Shown here piece by piece: positions 31,938-43,190 of a stretch of DNA of 64,000 bases. Both the position numbers and the translations under genes were made by a program. This DNA comes from Saccharomonospora amisosensis (GTDB taxonomy: Bacteria; Actinomycetota; Actinomycetes; Mycobacteriales; Pseudonocardiaceae), in contig NZ_JAAOYM010000001.1 of NCBI RefSeq assembly GCF_011761185.1, positions 3,782,001 to 3,846,000 on the forward strand, written 5' to 3'. The notes under the pieces were generated by a model, which had not been told where the DNA came from, did no database searches, and saw only the letters and a list, made by a program, of their open reading frames with translations. Numbering within the stretch: position 1 is the stretch's first letter; every line of letters begins with the position of its first letter.

Positions 31938-32381
31938 ATGCACAAGCGTGAACTCGCCGACTGGCTCGGTCACAGAACCAGCGGGCACGTCGAACTCCGC
32001 GTCTGCGCGGAGCCACGGCTGCTGCCGCTGCTGAGGTCGGTGGCGCGGATGGTCGCCTCGGGTGAGGGACTCGATCCCGACGCGGTCACCGACGTCACCG
32101 TGGCCGTCGACGAGGCGTACACGAGCCTCATCCAGCACTCGGTGCCAGGGGCAGTGCTCACCTGTCGTTACGTCGTCGCCGGTGGGTACCTGTGTGTGGC
32201 CGTGTCGGCCACGACGAGCCACGGCTCGGTGCCCGACAGCCGCACCTTCGGCTGGCGGGTGCTGGACGGAGTCACCGACGCGGTGTCCGCCTGGCGGCTG
32301 GAGCCGGATACGCTGCGCGCGATCGATCGCGTGGTGCACATCGACTTCGCCAAGCAGTTTGCCCGCGGCCGCGGCGGGTAG
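31938..32381 (+). CDS. Anti-sigma-type HATPase (RsbW-like)
   Basis: 147 residues of the GHKL ATPase fold used by SpoIIAB/RsbW anti-sigma kinases. The N-box is VTVAVDEAYTSLIQHSVPG, with Ser-Leu where classical members have Asn-Ala, so ATP binding may be reduced. A G2-like region is RTFGWRVLDGVTDAVS. ELRVCAEPRLLPLLRSVARM is the typical N-terminal strand-helix. It probably binds a sigma or anti-antagonist partner such as the STAS protein at 51186. Preceded by a stress-sigma-like promoter, as autoregulated switch genes often are. Confidence 0.75.
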   Translation: MHKRELADWLGHRTSGHVELRVCAEPRLLPLLRSVARMVASGEGLDPDAVTDVTVAVDEAYTSLIQHSVPGAVLTCRYVVAGGYLCVAVSATTSHGSVPDSRTFGWRVLDGVTDAVSAWRLEPDTLRAIDRVVHIDFAKQFARGRGG

Positions 32382-32464
32382 GCGCAAAACGTACGACCCA
32401 ACCGCAACCATCGGGAACGGCCCGTGCGGTGGGTAACACGTCGCATGAGGCGCTGGTGTCGACC

Positions 32465-32911
32465 ATGAGCGATGTTCCGGTCAACGTCGGCCACGGGTGG
32501 CGTCCACGAGTCTCGTGGCTACAGCTCACGGCCCTGCTCATCGGGCTGTGGTATCTGGCGTTTGGCATCGCCGGATTCGTCAGTCACGGCACCACCATCG
32601 GGCCTGACGAAACGCGAACCGTGTGGGGTTTCGCCAACAGCGTGTTGCTGAACTTCTGGCATACGCTCATCGGCCTGCTCGGGGTGCTGGGCGCGTATCG
32701 GGAAGCGACCACTCGGGTGTTCGGCGTGCTGACGTTCCTCGGGTTCACCGGACTGACCGCCTACAGCATCCTCGCCACTGTCCTCACCGATCAGGCCGAC
32801 CTGGCGAACGTGGCGGCCTCGAACGCGTGGTTGTACGGGTTCACCGCACTGGCCGGGCTGTTGCTCGCTTTCCTTCCGGTACGGCAGGAGGACCCGCGAC
32901 GACATCGCTAG
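32465..32911 (+). CDS. DUF4383 membrane protein
   Basis: 148 residues with four hydrophobic helices (LQLTALLIGLWYLAFGIAGFV, FWHTLIGLLGVLGAY, VFGVLTFLGFTGLTAYSIL and the C-terminal WLYGFTALAGLLLAF). DUF4383 family, common in actinobacteria. The ATG start is inside an open frame from 32192. Its function is unknown; the context is small stress-type membrane proteins. Confidence 0.85.
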   Translation: MSDVPVNVGHGWRPRVSWLQLTALLIGLWYLAFGIAGFVSHGTTIGPDETRTVWGFANSVLLNFWHTLIGLLGVLGAYREATTRVFGVLTFLGFTGLTAYSILATVLTDQADLANVAASNAWLYGFTALAGLLLAFLPVRQEDPRRHR

Positions 32912-32949
32912 GCGTTTAACCACCGCTACCCGCGGGCACCTTGCCAAGC

Positions 32950-33894
32950 ATGAGGCTGCTCGTGTGGCACGTCCACGGCTCCTGGACTTCCGCCTTCGTC
33001 CGGGGCGGCCACACCTACCTGCTGCCCACTGTGGACACAGCAAGGCCGTGGGGAAGGGGCCGCTGCGGCAGGGACTGGCCCGACTCGGCCGTGGAAGTGC
33101 CCTTCGAGCAGGTCGGCGGCGCGGGCGTGGACGCGGTGGTGTTGCAGCGGCCTGAGGAGATCGAACTCGCGCAGCGCCTGCTGGGGAAGCGGATCGGCAG
33201 CGAAGTGCCCGCCGTGTACGTCGAGCACAACACGCCGCGCGACCATGCCGCCACGAGCAGGCATCCGCTCGCCGATCGCGACGACATCCCGCTGGTGCAC
33301 GTCACGCACTTCAACGAGTTGATGTGGGACAACGGGATCGCACCCACCGTGGTCATCGGGCACGGCATCGTGGACCCCGGCTACCGCTACACCGGCGAAC
33401 TGCCGAGAGCGGCCGTGCTCATCAACGAGCCGGTGCGAAGGGGCCGGATAGTCGGTACCGACCTGCTTCCCGCGTTCGCCGAGGTCGCCCCCGTGGACCT
33501 GTACGGCATGGGGCTCGACGACCTGTCCATCCGCGGCGTCACCCCGGTCGGCGACCTGCGGCAGGAGGAACTGCACACGCGGATGGCGCGCGACCGCGTC
33601 TACGTGCACACGGCTCGCTGGACCTCGCTCGGCCTGTCCCTGCTCGAAGCCATGCACCTCGGCATGCCGGTGGTCTCGCTGGCGACCACGGAGGCCGCCA
33701 CATCGGTGCCGTCCGAGGCCGGGTTCGTCTCCACCGACGTCACCGAACTCACCTCAGCGGTACACACGCTGCTCGAATCTCCCGACCTCGCGGCAGGGAT
33801 GGGCAAGTCGGGGCGCGAGCACGCCCTCGCGCGTTTCGGGCTCGACTCCTTCCTGCGCGAATGGGACTCCCTGCTCGGCCGGCTTCTGCCGTGA
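32950..33894 (+). CDS. Glycosyltransferase, GT-B fold (GT4-like)
   Basis: 314 residues. MRLLVWHVHGSWTSAFVRGG begins the acceptor domain, VEHNTPRDH and THFNELMW follow, and the donor domain has YVHTARWTSLGLSLLEAMHLGMPVVSLATTEA, the GT-B E-x7-E-like motif, then a C-terminal helix. It is shorter than usual GT4 enzymes. A GTTT-N16-GGGCAC element lies at 32914-32939, 11 bp before the ATG at 32950. It is followed 16 bp later by a second glycosyltransferase, so the two probably build one glycan or glycolipid. Confidence 0.83.
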   Translation: MRLLVWHVHGSWTSAFVRGGHTYLLPTVDTARPWGRGRCGRDWPDSAVEVPFEQVGGAGVDAVVLQRPEEIELAQRLLGKRIGSEVPAVYVEHNTPRDHAATSRHPLADRDDIPLVHVTHFNELMWDNGIAPTVVIGHGIVDPGYRYTGELPRAAVLINEPVRRGRIVGTDLLPAFAEVAPVDLYGMGLDDLSIRGVTPVGDLRQEELHTRMARDRVYVHTARWTSLGLSLLEAMHLGMPVVSLATTEAATSVPSEAGFVSTDVTELTSAVHTLLESPDLAAGMGKSGREHALARFGLDSFLREWDSLLGRLLP

Positions 33895-33910
33895 ACACAC
33901 AGGAGGAAGC

Positions 33911-35122
33911 ATGAAGATCTCCATGGTTTCCGAGCACGCCAGCCCGCTGGCCGCACTCGGCGAAGCCGACGGCGGAGGCCAGAACGTGCATGTCGCCGAA
34001 CTGTCGGCGGGCCTGACCAGGGCCGGGCACGAGGTGACCGTCTACACGCGGCGCGAGGACGACGTCCAACCCGACGAGGTGCGCATGCCCGCCGGGTACC
34101 GCGTGGTGCATGTGCCCGCCGGGCCACGCAGGCACGTGCCCAAGGACGAGTTGCTGCCGCACATGGGCGAGTTCGCCCGCTTCCTGGAACGCGAGTGGCG
34201 CGGCGAGCGGCCGGACGTGGTGCACGCGCACTTCTGGATGTCGGGGGTCGCCTCGCTGCTCGCGGCCAAGGAGATGAACACCCCGGTCGTGCAGACTTTC
34301 CACGCGCTCGGTGTGGTCAAGCGGCGCAACCAGGGCCCGGCCGACACCAGCCCGGCCGACCGCATTCGCCTGGAACGCCTGGTGGGGCGCAACGCGGCCA
34401 GGGTGGCGGCCACCTGCTCCGACGAGGTGTTCGAGCTGGTGCGGATGGGATTGCCTCGATCCCGCATCTCCGTGGTGCCGTGCGGGGTGGACCTGGAACG
34501 CTTCACGCCACACGGCGAGCGTGCGCGAAGGGACGGCGGCCGCCACCGCGTCGTGGCCGTCGGCAGGCTCGTGCCGCGCAAGGGATTCGACATCGCCATC
34601 GCCGCGCTGCGCCACCTGCCCGACACCGAACTGGTCATCGCGGGTGGGCCGCGGGAGGGCAGGCTAGCCGAGGACGAGGAGGCAAGGCGGTTGCGGCACT
34701 GTGCCGCCCAGCACGGTGTCTCCGACCGGGTTCGACTGGTCGGCCAGGTCGCGCGGCCCGACGTGCCCGCACTGCTGCGCTCCGCCGACGTCGTGGTCAC
34801 CACGCCGTGGTACGAGCCGTTCGGGATCGTGCCGCTGGAGGCGATGGCGTGCGGCGTGCCGGTGGTCGCTGCCGCCGTCGGCGGCCTCACCGACACCGTC
34901 GTGGAGGGCGTCACCGGCATCCACGTCCCCCCGAGGCAGCCGGACGCCGTGGCGACGGCGGTGCGCAAGCTGCTGTCCGACGGCGCGCTGCGCGACGCCT
35001 ACGGCATCGCGGGCGCCGACAGGGCCCGGTGCCGCTACTCCTGGGACCGCATCACCACCGACACACTGCGCGTCTACGAACGCTGCGTGCCCAGCATCGC
35101 GCTGGACGAGGAAACCGGCTGA
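33911..35122 (+). CDS. Glycosyltransferase family 4 protein
   Basis: 403 residues. N-terminal MKISMVSEHASPLAALGEADGGGQNVHVAELS resembles sucrose-synthase/MshA-type GT4 enzymes (GGQxVHV glycine-rich loop). The donor half has VVAVGRLVPRKGFDIAI, EPFGIVPLEAMACGVPVVAAAVGG with the E-x7-E motif near residue 310. AGGAGG eight bases before the ATG secures the start. Donor and acceptor not identifiable. It converges on the clp gene across a hairpin. Confidence 0.9.
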   Translation: MKISMVSEHASPLAALGEADGGGQNVHVAELSAGLTRAGHEVTVYTRREDDVQPDEVRMPAGYRVVHVPAGPRRHVPKDELLPHMGEFARFLEREWRGERPDVVHAHFWMSGVASLLAAKEMNTPVVQTFHALGVVKRRNQGPADTSPADRIRLERLVGRNAARVAATCSDEVFELVRMGLPRSRISVVPCGVDLERFTPHGERARRDGGRHRVVAVGRLVPRKGFDIAIAALRHLPDTELVIAGGPREGRLAEDEEARRLRHCAAQHGVSDRVRLVGQVARPDVPALLRSADVVVTTPWYEPFGIVPLEAMACGVPVVAAAVGGLTDTVVEGVTGIHVPPRQPDAVATAVRKLLSDGALRDAYGIAGADRARCRYSWDRITTDTLRVYERCVPSIALDEETG

Positions 35123-35132
35123 GACCGGCCGT

Positions 35133-35169
35133 GCGCCCGCGAGCCGGGGAGTGTGCGGCCCGCGGGCGC
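35133..35169. terminator. Hairpin between convergent genes
   Basis: A 9-bp perfect stem GCGCCCGCG (35133-35141) and CGCGGGCGC (35161-35169) with a 19-nt loop. It lies between the stops of the GT4 gene and the clp gene and would serve both strands. Confidence 0.6.
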
Positions 35170-35180
35170 CGACCCCACAG

Positions 35181-37712
<2,532 letters not shown>

Positions 37713-37749
37713 GGGCACACTCCTTTGGCGAACGGTTGCTGACCGGGGC

Positions 37750-37774
37750 CTACCCGGTCGCCAGGACCGTCAAC
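37750..37774 (-). promoter_or_regulatory. SigB/SigF-like promoter before the clpC paralogue
   Basis: Minus strand GTTG (37774-37771), a 15-bp spacer and GGGTAG (37755-37750), 38 bp upstream of the ATG. The -35 overlaps the end of the glycosyltransferase gene at 37770. The spacing equals that of the sites at 40399 and 41479. Confidence 0.5.
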
Positions 37775-38669
37775 CCACGTAACGGCGTGCCACGGAGCTT
37801 CGCTGCGCGTGCTCGAGCGCGCGAAGCCCCCGCTCCACGCTGTCGGGCACGACCCGCCGCTGCCTGAGCACCCACGGCAACCCTCGCAGTGCCTCCAGCA
37901 CGGCCGACGCGGTGGCGAGGTCGGCAGGTGCGGAGCGCAGCACGTCGGCGGTTCTGCGTGCGGCGCCGGGCACCGGCCTGCGCAGCCACAGCGTCCACAG
38001 CGTGTTGCGGATGCCCAGTTGCCTGCGCCGTCTCGGGTCCCGCAGCCGCGAGGGCGCGTGGTGGATCACCACGTCCTCGGCCCAGCACATCCACCAGCCT
38101 TGTGAGGCCAGATCGAGCGCGAGCAGTTCCTCCTCACCACCGAGCCACATCCTGGGGTTGAATCCGCCCACCTCGCGAAACGCCCGCACCCGCAGTGCGG
38201 TCAGGCCTGCCATGATGCCGAGCAGCGCGGGCCCAGGCAGCCAGTCCGGCCCCCGCACCGGCGAGTGGCGCAGCTCCGGAGTGATCGGGTCCTCGGTGAG
38301 GTCCGGCTCGACGAGGCAGCGGCCAGTCACCGATCCCAACCCCGGGTGGGCGTCCAACAGGTCGGCGGCGCGAGTGAGCGATCCCGGCTGCCAACGGGTG
38401 TCGTCGTCGCAGAACGCCACGTACGGGGTACGCACCTGATCGACAGCCACGTTGCGCGCCAGCGCACCCAGGTTCGTCTCGCAGGCAAGCAACGGCACCT
38501 GCGGGTGGTGGCGCGCGATCGCGTCGGCCGTGCCGTCCGTGGAGGCGTTGTCGGCGACGATCAGCGGCGCCGCGTCCGGCAGCGTGGTCATCACCTGCAG
38601 AGTCCGCAGCACCTCCTCGCGCCGGTTGTGGGTGATCAGCACGACGGTGACACGCGGCTCGCGGCTCAT
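37770..38669 (-). CDS. Glycosyltransferase family 2
   Basis: 299 residues, GT-A fold. RVTVVLITHNRREEVLRTLQ at the start, NASTDGTADAI, and the DxD motif FCDDDTRW near residue 90. GGFNPRMWLGGEEELLALDL is the acceptor-site ED-like motif. The C-terminal 90 residues are basic and may touch the membrane. Third gene of a minus-strand operon (pyruvyltransferase, GT2, GT2), overlapping the upstream GT2 by 4 bp. Transfers one sugar of the surface glycan; donor unknown. Confidence 0.9.
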   Translation of the reverse strand: MSREPRVTVVLITHNRREEVLRTLQVMTTLPDAAPLIVADNASTDGTADAIARHHPQVPLLACETNLGALARNVAVDQVRTPYVAFCDDDTRWQPGSLTRAADLLDAHPGLGSVTGRCLVEPDLTEDPITPELRHSPVRGPDWLPGPALLGIMAGLTALRVRAFREVGGFNPRMWLGGEEELLALDLASQGWWMCWAEDVVIHHAPSRLRDPRRRRQLGIRNTLWTLWLRRPVPGAARRTADVLRSAPADLATASAVLEALRGLPWVLRQRRVVPDSVERGLRALEHAQRSSVARRYVG

Positions 38670-39505
38670 GTCAGCTCCCTGATCTGCGCTTCGACGTGCC
38701 GGGGAAGCCGCCTGCGCCTGCCGAGGGCGTGCGGCAGCCTGCGCAAAGCGCCCGCCGCGGCGGCAGGCTCGTTGAGCAACGGGCCGAGACTGCGCAGCAA
38801 CTGCGGCACCGGCCTGCGCATCAGGGCGATCAACGCGTTGTTACGCAACTCCAGCCTGCGCCGCCACCGCGCGGGCGGCCGGGTCGTGGAGGGATGGTGG
38901 TGGGCCCGCAGTTGATCCACATAGCTCAGTGCCCATCCTGCTGCCGCAAGGTCGTAGGCGAGCAGCGTCTCCTCCGCCCCGAAGTGCAGCAGCTCGCTGA
39001 AGCCACCCACCTGGAGAAAGGCCTGCCTGCGCACGATCGCCGAGCAGGCGAGGAAGCCCAGCACCAGCGGGCCTGGCACATCCGGCGCGGTACCGAGCGG
39101 GCTGTCGGCCAGCAGCGCGCACACCGGGTCCGGCTCGGCCCGCGGCCCCACCAGCGTCGTCGCCGCGAGCAGGCCCACCCTGGGATAGGCGTCGAACAGC
39201 GTCTCCGCTCTCGGCAGCGCACCCTGTTCCCACCAGGAGTCGTCGTCACTGAACGCGACGTAGGGTGTCTCGGCGCGCCGCACCCCGATGTTGCGTGCCG
39301 CCACACCGGCGTTGCCTGCCAGGCTCACCAACCGCACTTCCGGAAAGTCCCGCCGTACCAGGGCCGCGGTGTCGTCGTATGAGCCGTTGTCCACCACGAC
39401 GACAGGTGGCGTCGGCCGCAGCGCCCGCAACTCGCGCAACGACCGGTCCAGCTCGGCCGCGCGGTTTCGGGTCGCGATGACCACGGTGGTGCGCGCGTCG
39501 CTCAT
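38666..39505 (-). CDS. Glycosyltransferase family 2
   Basis: 279 residues, paralogous to the neighbouring gene at 37770. TTVVIATRNRAAELDRSLREL, NGSYDDTAALV, DxD motif FSDDDSWWEQ near residue 90 and GGFSELLHFGAEETLLAYDL. It overlaps both neighbours by 4 bp. The two paralogues probably add successive sugars of one oligosaccharide. Confidence 0.9.
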   Translation of the reverse strand: MSDARTTVVIATRNRAAELDRSLRELRALRPTPPVVVVDNGSYDDTAALVRRDFPEVRLVSLAGNAGVAARNIGVRRAETPYVAFSDDDSWWEQGALPRAETLFDAYPRVGLLAATTLVGPRAEPDPVCALLADSPLGTAPDVPGPLVLGFLACSAIVRRQAFLQVGGFSELLHFGAEETLLAYDLAAAGWALSYVDQLRAHHHPSTTRPPARWRRRLELRNNALIALMRRPVPQLLRSLGPLLNEPAAAAGALRRLPHALGRRRRLPRHVEAQIRELT

Positions 39506-40371
39506 CCGAGAACCTCGCGAAGCAGCCCGGACACCAGTTCGGCACCGTCAGCGCGGCCACGCGCGGCCTCCCGCCGCCCGGCAGCCGAAAGGCACCACCG
39601 CCACCACGGTTCGAACGCCTCCGCGCCCGCGTCCTCGGCTGCCACCACCGCGGGCCAGTCGAGCGCGTGCCCCTGTGCGCTCACCTTGCCGCCGCCGGTG
39701 ACCGGGTCGACGGCCAGCGCGGGCACCCCCGCCGACAGCGCGAGTACCAGGCCGTGCATCCGCGTGGTAACCACCACGTCCAGCCGTTCCACCAGCGACA
39801 GGAAGGCGTCAGGGGTCGCGCAGTGTCGCCAGTCGGCGGTCGCCAGCCGCGTCCGCAGCGGAATCCGCGCGCAGTCCAGTCCCTCGACCCAGGTCAGCAG
39901 CGCCTTGTGCACCTGTTCGTGCCTGCGCCGCTCGCCGTACTCCCGCTGGCCGGGCGCGAGCGCGATTCCCGCGACCGGTACCCGCGACGAGCGCGCCGAG
40001 ACCGACAGATCGGGCGTGCCGCTCCCGTCGCCGTCCCTGGCGAGCACGCGGTGGAAGCCGGTGACCGCGGCAGCCGTCGGGTCGATCACCGACACCCCGA
40101 CGGCGATGCGGCGGCAGCGTGCGTACCGCTCGTGCAGCCACTCCACCTGCTCACCGTGGGCGGGTCCACACGCGAACACCAGGTGCGTGTAGTGACCAGG
40201 GTCGGCATCGTCGAAATGGAGCACGCCAGGGCGGTATCCGGGACTCCACACCAGATCGGTTGGAACGCCTGCCGCACGCAGCGCGTCGGCGACACGGCGC
40301 ATACTCAGCACGTCCCCTGCCGTGGCCTCACCGTGCAGGAAGCTCGGCCACCCTGTCACGAGCGCACGCAT
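39502..40371 (-). CDS. Polysaccharide pyruvyl transferase family protein
   Basis: 289 residues, GT-B-like fold. Key segment LDVVVTTRMHGLVLALSAGVPALAVDPVTGG (about residues 197-227) is the hallmark of polysaccharide pyruvyltransferases, which move pyruvate from PEP to a sugar as a ketal. VFACGPAHGEQVEW lies in the N-terminal half. First gene of the GT2 operon and divergent from the UDP-xylose synthase gene; promoters for both probably overlap in the 62-bp gap. It would give the glycan acidic pyruvate groups. Substrate sugar unknown. Confidence 0.83.
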   Translation of the reverse strand: MRALVTGWPSFLHGEATAGDVLSMRRVADALRAAGVPTDLVWSPGYRPGVLHFDDADPGHYTHLVFACGPAHGEQVEWLHERYARCRRIAVGVSVIDPTAAAVTGFHRVLARDGDGSGTPDLSVSARSSRVPVAGIALAPGQREYGERRRHEQVHKALLTWVEGLDCARIPLRTRLATADWRHCATPDAFLSLVERLDVVVTTRMHGLVLALSAGVPALAVDPVTGGGKVSAQGHALDWPAVVAAEDAGAEAFEPWWRWCLSAAGRREAARGRADGAELVSGLLREVLG

Positions 40372-40381
40372 GCCGCGCGGA

Positions 40382-40423
40382 CTACCCGTTACCCAAGGGT
40401 TTCACACCCGGCGGGCAGGGTAG
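40382..40423. promoter_or_regulatory. Divergent SigB/SigF-like promoters of the glycan locus
   Basis: Plus strand: GTTT (40399-40402), 15-bp spacer, GGGTAG (40418-40423), 11 bp upstream of the epimerase ATG. Minus strand: GTGT, 16-bp spacer and GGGTAG (40387-40382), 11 bp upstream of the pyruvyltransferase start. The plus-strand match is strong, the minus-strand one weaker. Confidence 0.5.
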
Positions 40424-40433
40424 CCGAGACGCC

Positions 40434-41408
40434 ATGGCTAATCGGTTCGGGCACGCGCTGGTAACCGGCGGCGCCGGGTTCCTCGGCTCACAGCTGTGCG
40501 AACGGCTGCTGGGAAACGGCCACCGGGTGACCTGTGTGGACAGTTTCGCGACAGGAAGGCCGGACAACATCGCGCACCTACACGGGCATCCGCGGTTCGA
40601 GCTCGTCGAGCACGACATGACGCGACCGGTCGAAGGCAGCGCCGTACCAACCGATGTAGACCTGGTGTTCCACCTGGCCTCGGCGGCGTCGCCGAAGGAC
40701 TACCAGCGACTCGCTATCGACACACTCCGCGTCGGCGCTCTCGGCACCGAGCACGCGCTGCGGCTTGCCGCCAACGCCGGTGCCCGGTTCCTGCTGACCT
40801 CCACCAGCGAGGTCTACGGTGACCCACTCGAGCATCCGCAACGCGAAACCTACTGGGGCAACGTGAATCCGATCGGTCCACGCAGCGTCTACGACGAGGC
40901 CAAGCGCTACGCCGAGGCACTCACCATGGCCTACCTGCGCGAGCACGGCACCAACGTGGCGATCGCGAGGGTGTTCAACACCTACGGGCCACGGATGCGG
41001 GCCGACGACGGCAGGGTCATCCCGGCCTTCATCACGCAGGCGCTGACAGGGCGACCGCTGACGGTGGCGGGGACCGGGGAGCAGACCCGCTCGGTGTGCT
41101 ACGTCGACGACACCGTCGGCGGGCTGCTGAGCCTGGCATACAGTTCACTGCACGGCCCCGTGAACATCGGCAACCCTGACGAGCTTTCGGTGCGGCGCAT
41201 AGCCGAGGAGATCCTTTCCCTGACGGGAGTGTCGGTGGCGGTCACGACGGTGGAAGGAGCTGTCGACGACCCCAGACGCCGCTGCCCGGACATCACCCTC
41301 GCCCGAGCAGAACTCGGCTGGCTGCCCAGTGTCGGGTTGCGGGAGGGGCTGAACCGCACCATCGCCTGGTTCGCCCGAAACGCCGTCGCCGACCACGTCT
41401 CAGCGTAG
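40434..41408 (+). CDS. UDP-glucuronate decarboxylase (UDP-xylose synthase) type epimerase
   Basis: 324 residues, extended SDR. ALVTGGAGFLGSQLCERLL at the start; TSTSEVYGDPLEHPQ, then ETYWGNVNPIGPRSVYDEAKRYAEAL contains the catalytic Ser/Glu and Tyr-x3-Lys and is the characteristic UXS wording. The later part has RVFNTYGPRMRADDGRV. It would convert UDP-glucuronate, made by the UDP-glucose dehydrogenase at 49247, to UDP-xylose. A wider UDP-sugar epimerase role is less likely. A stress-type promoter lies 11 bp upstream of the ATG. Confidence 0.87.
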   Translation: MANRFGHALVTGGAGFLGSQLCERLLGNGHRVTCVDSFATGRPDNIAHLHGHPRFELVEHDMTRPVEGSAVPTDVDLVFHLASAASPKDYQRLAIDTLRVGALGTEHALRLAANAGARFLLTSTSEVYGDPLEHPQRETYWGNVNPIGPRSVYDEAKRYAEALTMAYLREHGTNVAIARVFNTYGPRMRADDGRVIPAFITQALTGRPLTVAGTGEQTRSVCYVDDTVGGLLSLAYSSLHGPVNIGNPDELSVRRIAEEILSLTGVSVAVTTVEGAVDDPRRRCPDITLARAELGWLPSVGLREGLNRTIAWFARNAVADHVSA

Positions 41409-41478
41409 CCACCAACTCGGCCGTCACGTGTTCTCGTTCACAGCAAGTAGCGACGTCCTGGGGTTTTGCACCGCAACG

Positions 41479-41503
41479 GTTTAGTCGTCGCTGCGCCGGG
41501 TAG
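41479..41503 (+). promoter_or_regulatory. SigB/SigF-like promoter of the heptose operon
   Basis: GTTT (41479-41482), 15-bp spacer, GGGTAG (41498-41503), 55 bp before the carbamoyltransferase start. Same spacing and -10 as the site at 40399-40423. Confidence 0.55.
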
Positions 41504-41558
41504 CGGTTTACTGGCGGTCGCGATCGCGACCGAACTGCCACAGCCGGGAGGTAACCAG

Positions 41559-43190
41559 GTGCGAATACTCGGCATCAACGCCGTTTTCCACGACCCGGCC
41601 GCCGCACTGGTGGTTGACGGCGAGATCGTCGCCGCAGCGGAAGAGGAGCGGTTCAGCAGGCGCAAGCACGGCAAGGAAGCCGTTCCGTTCTCGGCGTGGG
41701 AACAGCCACGGCACAGCGCCAACTGGTGCCTGCGGCACGCCGGTCTCGCGGCGTCCGACCTGGACGCGGTCGCCTACTCATACGATCCGACACTCGTCGA
41801 CGAGACGCTGCCCGGAACCGACCAGGGCGGCTGGGAGAAACTGCGCACCCTCTACGCGCGCCGCGCACCCGCCTTCCTCAAGACGGCACTTCCCGGCCTG
41901 GACCCGGGCAAGGTGCGGTTCGTGCGGCACCACGTCGCGCACGCCGCCTCGGCCGCGCTGGCCGCGCCGTTCGGCGACTGCGCGGTGCTGACTTCCGACG
42001 GCCGCGGCGAGTCGGAGTCCTATGTGTCCGGTGAGTACCGGGAGGGAAAGTTCGTCGAGCTGGCGAACCAGCCGCTGCCCCACTCGCTCGGACTGACCTA
42101 TGAGGACGTGACGCAACATCTGGGGTTCAAGCGTTCCAGCGACGAGTACAAGGTGATGGCGCTGGCCTCGTACGGCACGCCGAGATTCCTGCCGCGGCTG
42201 CGGGAGCACATCCACGCGGGTGCGGACGGTGGGTTTCGCACCGGCCCGATCGACTGGAGCCAGTTCGCCCCCGAACGGGCCCCCGAAGGCGAAATGCTGC
42301 CCGAACACGCCGACCTCGCCGCGAGCGTGCAGCGTGCCGTCGAGGACGTGCTGCTTGATCTCGCCCGCTGGCTGTACGAGCGCACCGGGCGCCGCGACCT
42401 GGCGATGGCGGGCGGAACCGCGCTGAACTGCGTGGCCAACACCCGGCTGCACGCGGAAAGCCCGTTCGAGCGGGTCTGGGTACAGCCCGCGGCGGGCGAC
42501 GCCGGAACCGCACTGGGGGCCGCGCTGCAACTCGCGGCCGACCTCGGGGAGTCCACCCGGCCGATGCTGGCAGCCGACCTCGGCCGCGACTGGCCGGAGG
42601 AGGAGATACGGGAATGGCTCGACACCGCCAGGGTTGCCTACGAGCGGCCACGCGACATCGCCGAGACCGCGGCCGAAACACTCGCCGAGGACGGCATCGT
42701 GGCGTGGTTCCAGGGCCGCGCCGAGTTCGGCCCACGCGCGCTCGGCCACCGCTCCCTGCTCGCACATCCTGGCAGAGCGCAGAATCTCGAACGCCTCAAC
42801 GATGTGAAGGGCCGCGAGCAGTTCCGCCCCGTCGCTCCGATGGTGCTGGCCGAAAGGGCGGCCGAGTTATTCACCCGCGGACCCGTTCCGAGTCCCTACA
42901 TGCTGTTCGTGCACGACGTCGAACCCTCCTGGCGCGACCGCATCCCCGCGGTGACGCATGTGGACGGTACCGCCCGTATCCAGACCGTGGACGGTGACGC
43001 CGAACCGCTGCTCGCCAGGATGCTGCGCGGCTTCGAGCGGCGAACCGGGCTGCCAACCGTGGTCAACACCAGCCTCAACACCTCGGGGCGCCCGATGGTC
43101 GACGACCCCAGGGACGCGCTGGAATGCTTCGGATCCGCGCCGATCGACCTGCTCGCGATCGGACCGTTCGCCGTGCGGAGGACCGCGTGA
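41559..43190 (+). CDS. Carbamoyltransferase (NodU/CmcH/TobZ family)
   Basis: 543 residues. The N-terminal ASKHA-like half has LGINAVFHDPAAALVVDGEIVAAAEEERFSRRKH, RHHVAHAASAALAAPF (His residues of the metal/adenylate site) and TSDGRGESESYV. The C-terminal YrdC-like half has GGTALNCVANTRLH, EFGPRALGHRSLLAHP and VVNTSLNTSGRPMVDDP. It carbamoylates a sugar hydroxyl from carbamoyl phosphate and ATP. GTG start with GGGAGG ten bases upstream. First gene of the ADP-heptose operon and overlapping the GT2-GmhB gene by 1 bp. Likely decorates the heptose glycan. Confidence 0.92.
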   Translation: MRILGINAVFHDPAAALVVDGEIVAAAEEERFSRRKHGKEAVPFSAWEQPRHSANWCLRHAGLAASDLDAVAYSYDPTLVDETLPGTDQGGWEKLRTLYARRAPAFLKTALPGLDPGKVRFVRHHVAHAASAALAAPFGDCAVLTSDGRGESESYVSGEYREGKFVELANQPLPHSLGLTYEDVTQHLGFKRSSDEYKVMALASYGTPRFLPRLREHIHAGADGGFRTGPIDWSQFAPERAPEGEMLPEHADLAASVQRAVEDVLLDLARWLYERTGRRDLAMAGGTALNCVANTRLHAESPFERVWVQPAAGDAGTALGAALQLAADLGESTRPMLAADLGRDWPEEEIREWLDTARVAYERPRDIAETAAETLAEDGIVAWFQGRAEFGPRALGHRSLLAHPGRAQNLERLNDVKGREQFRPVAPMVLAERAAELFTRGPVPSPYMLFVHDVEPSWRDRIPAVTHVDGTARIQTVDGDAEPLLARMLRGFERRTGLPTVVNTSLNTSGRPMVDDPRDALECFGSAPIDLLAIGPFAVRRTA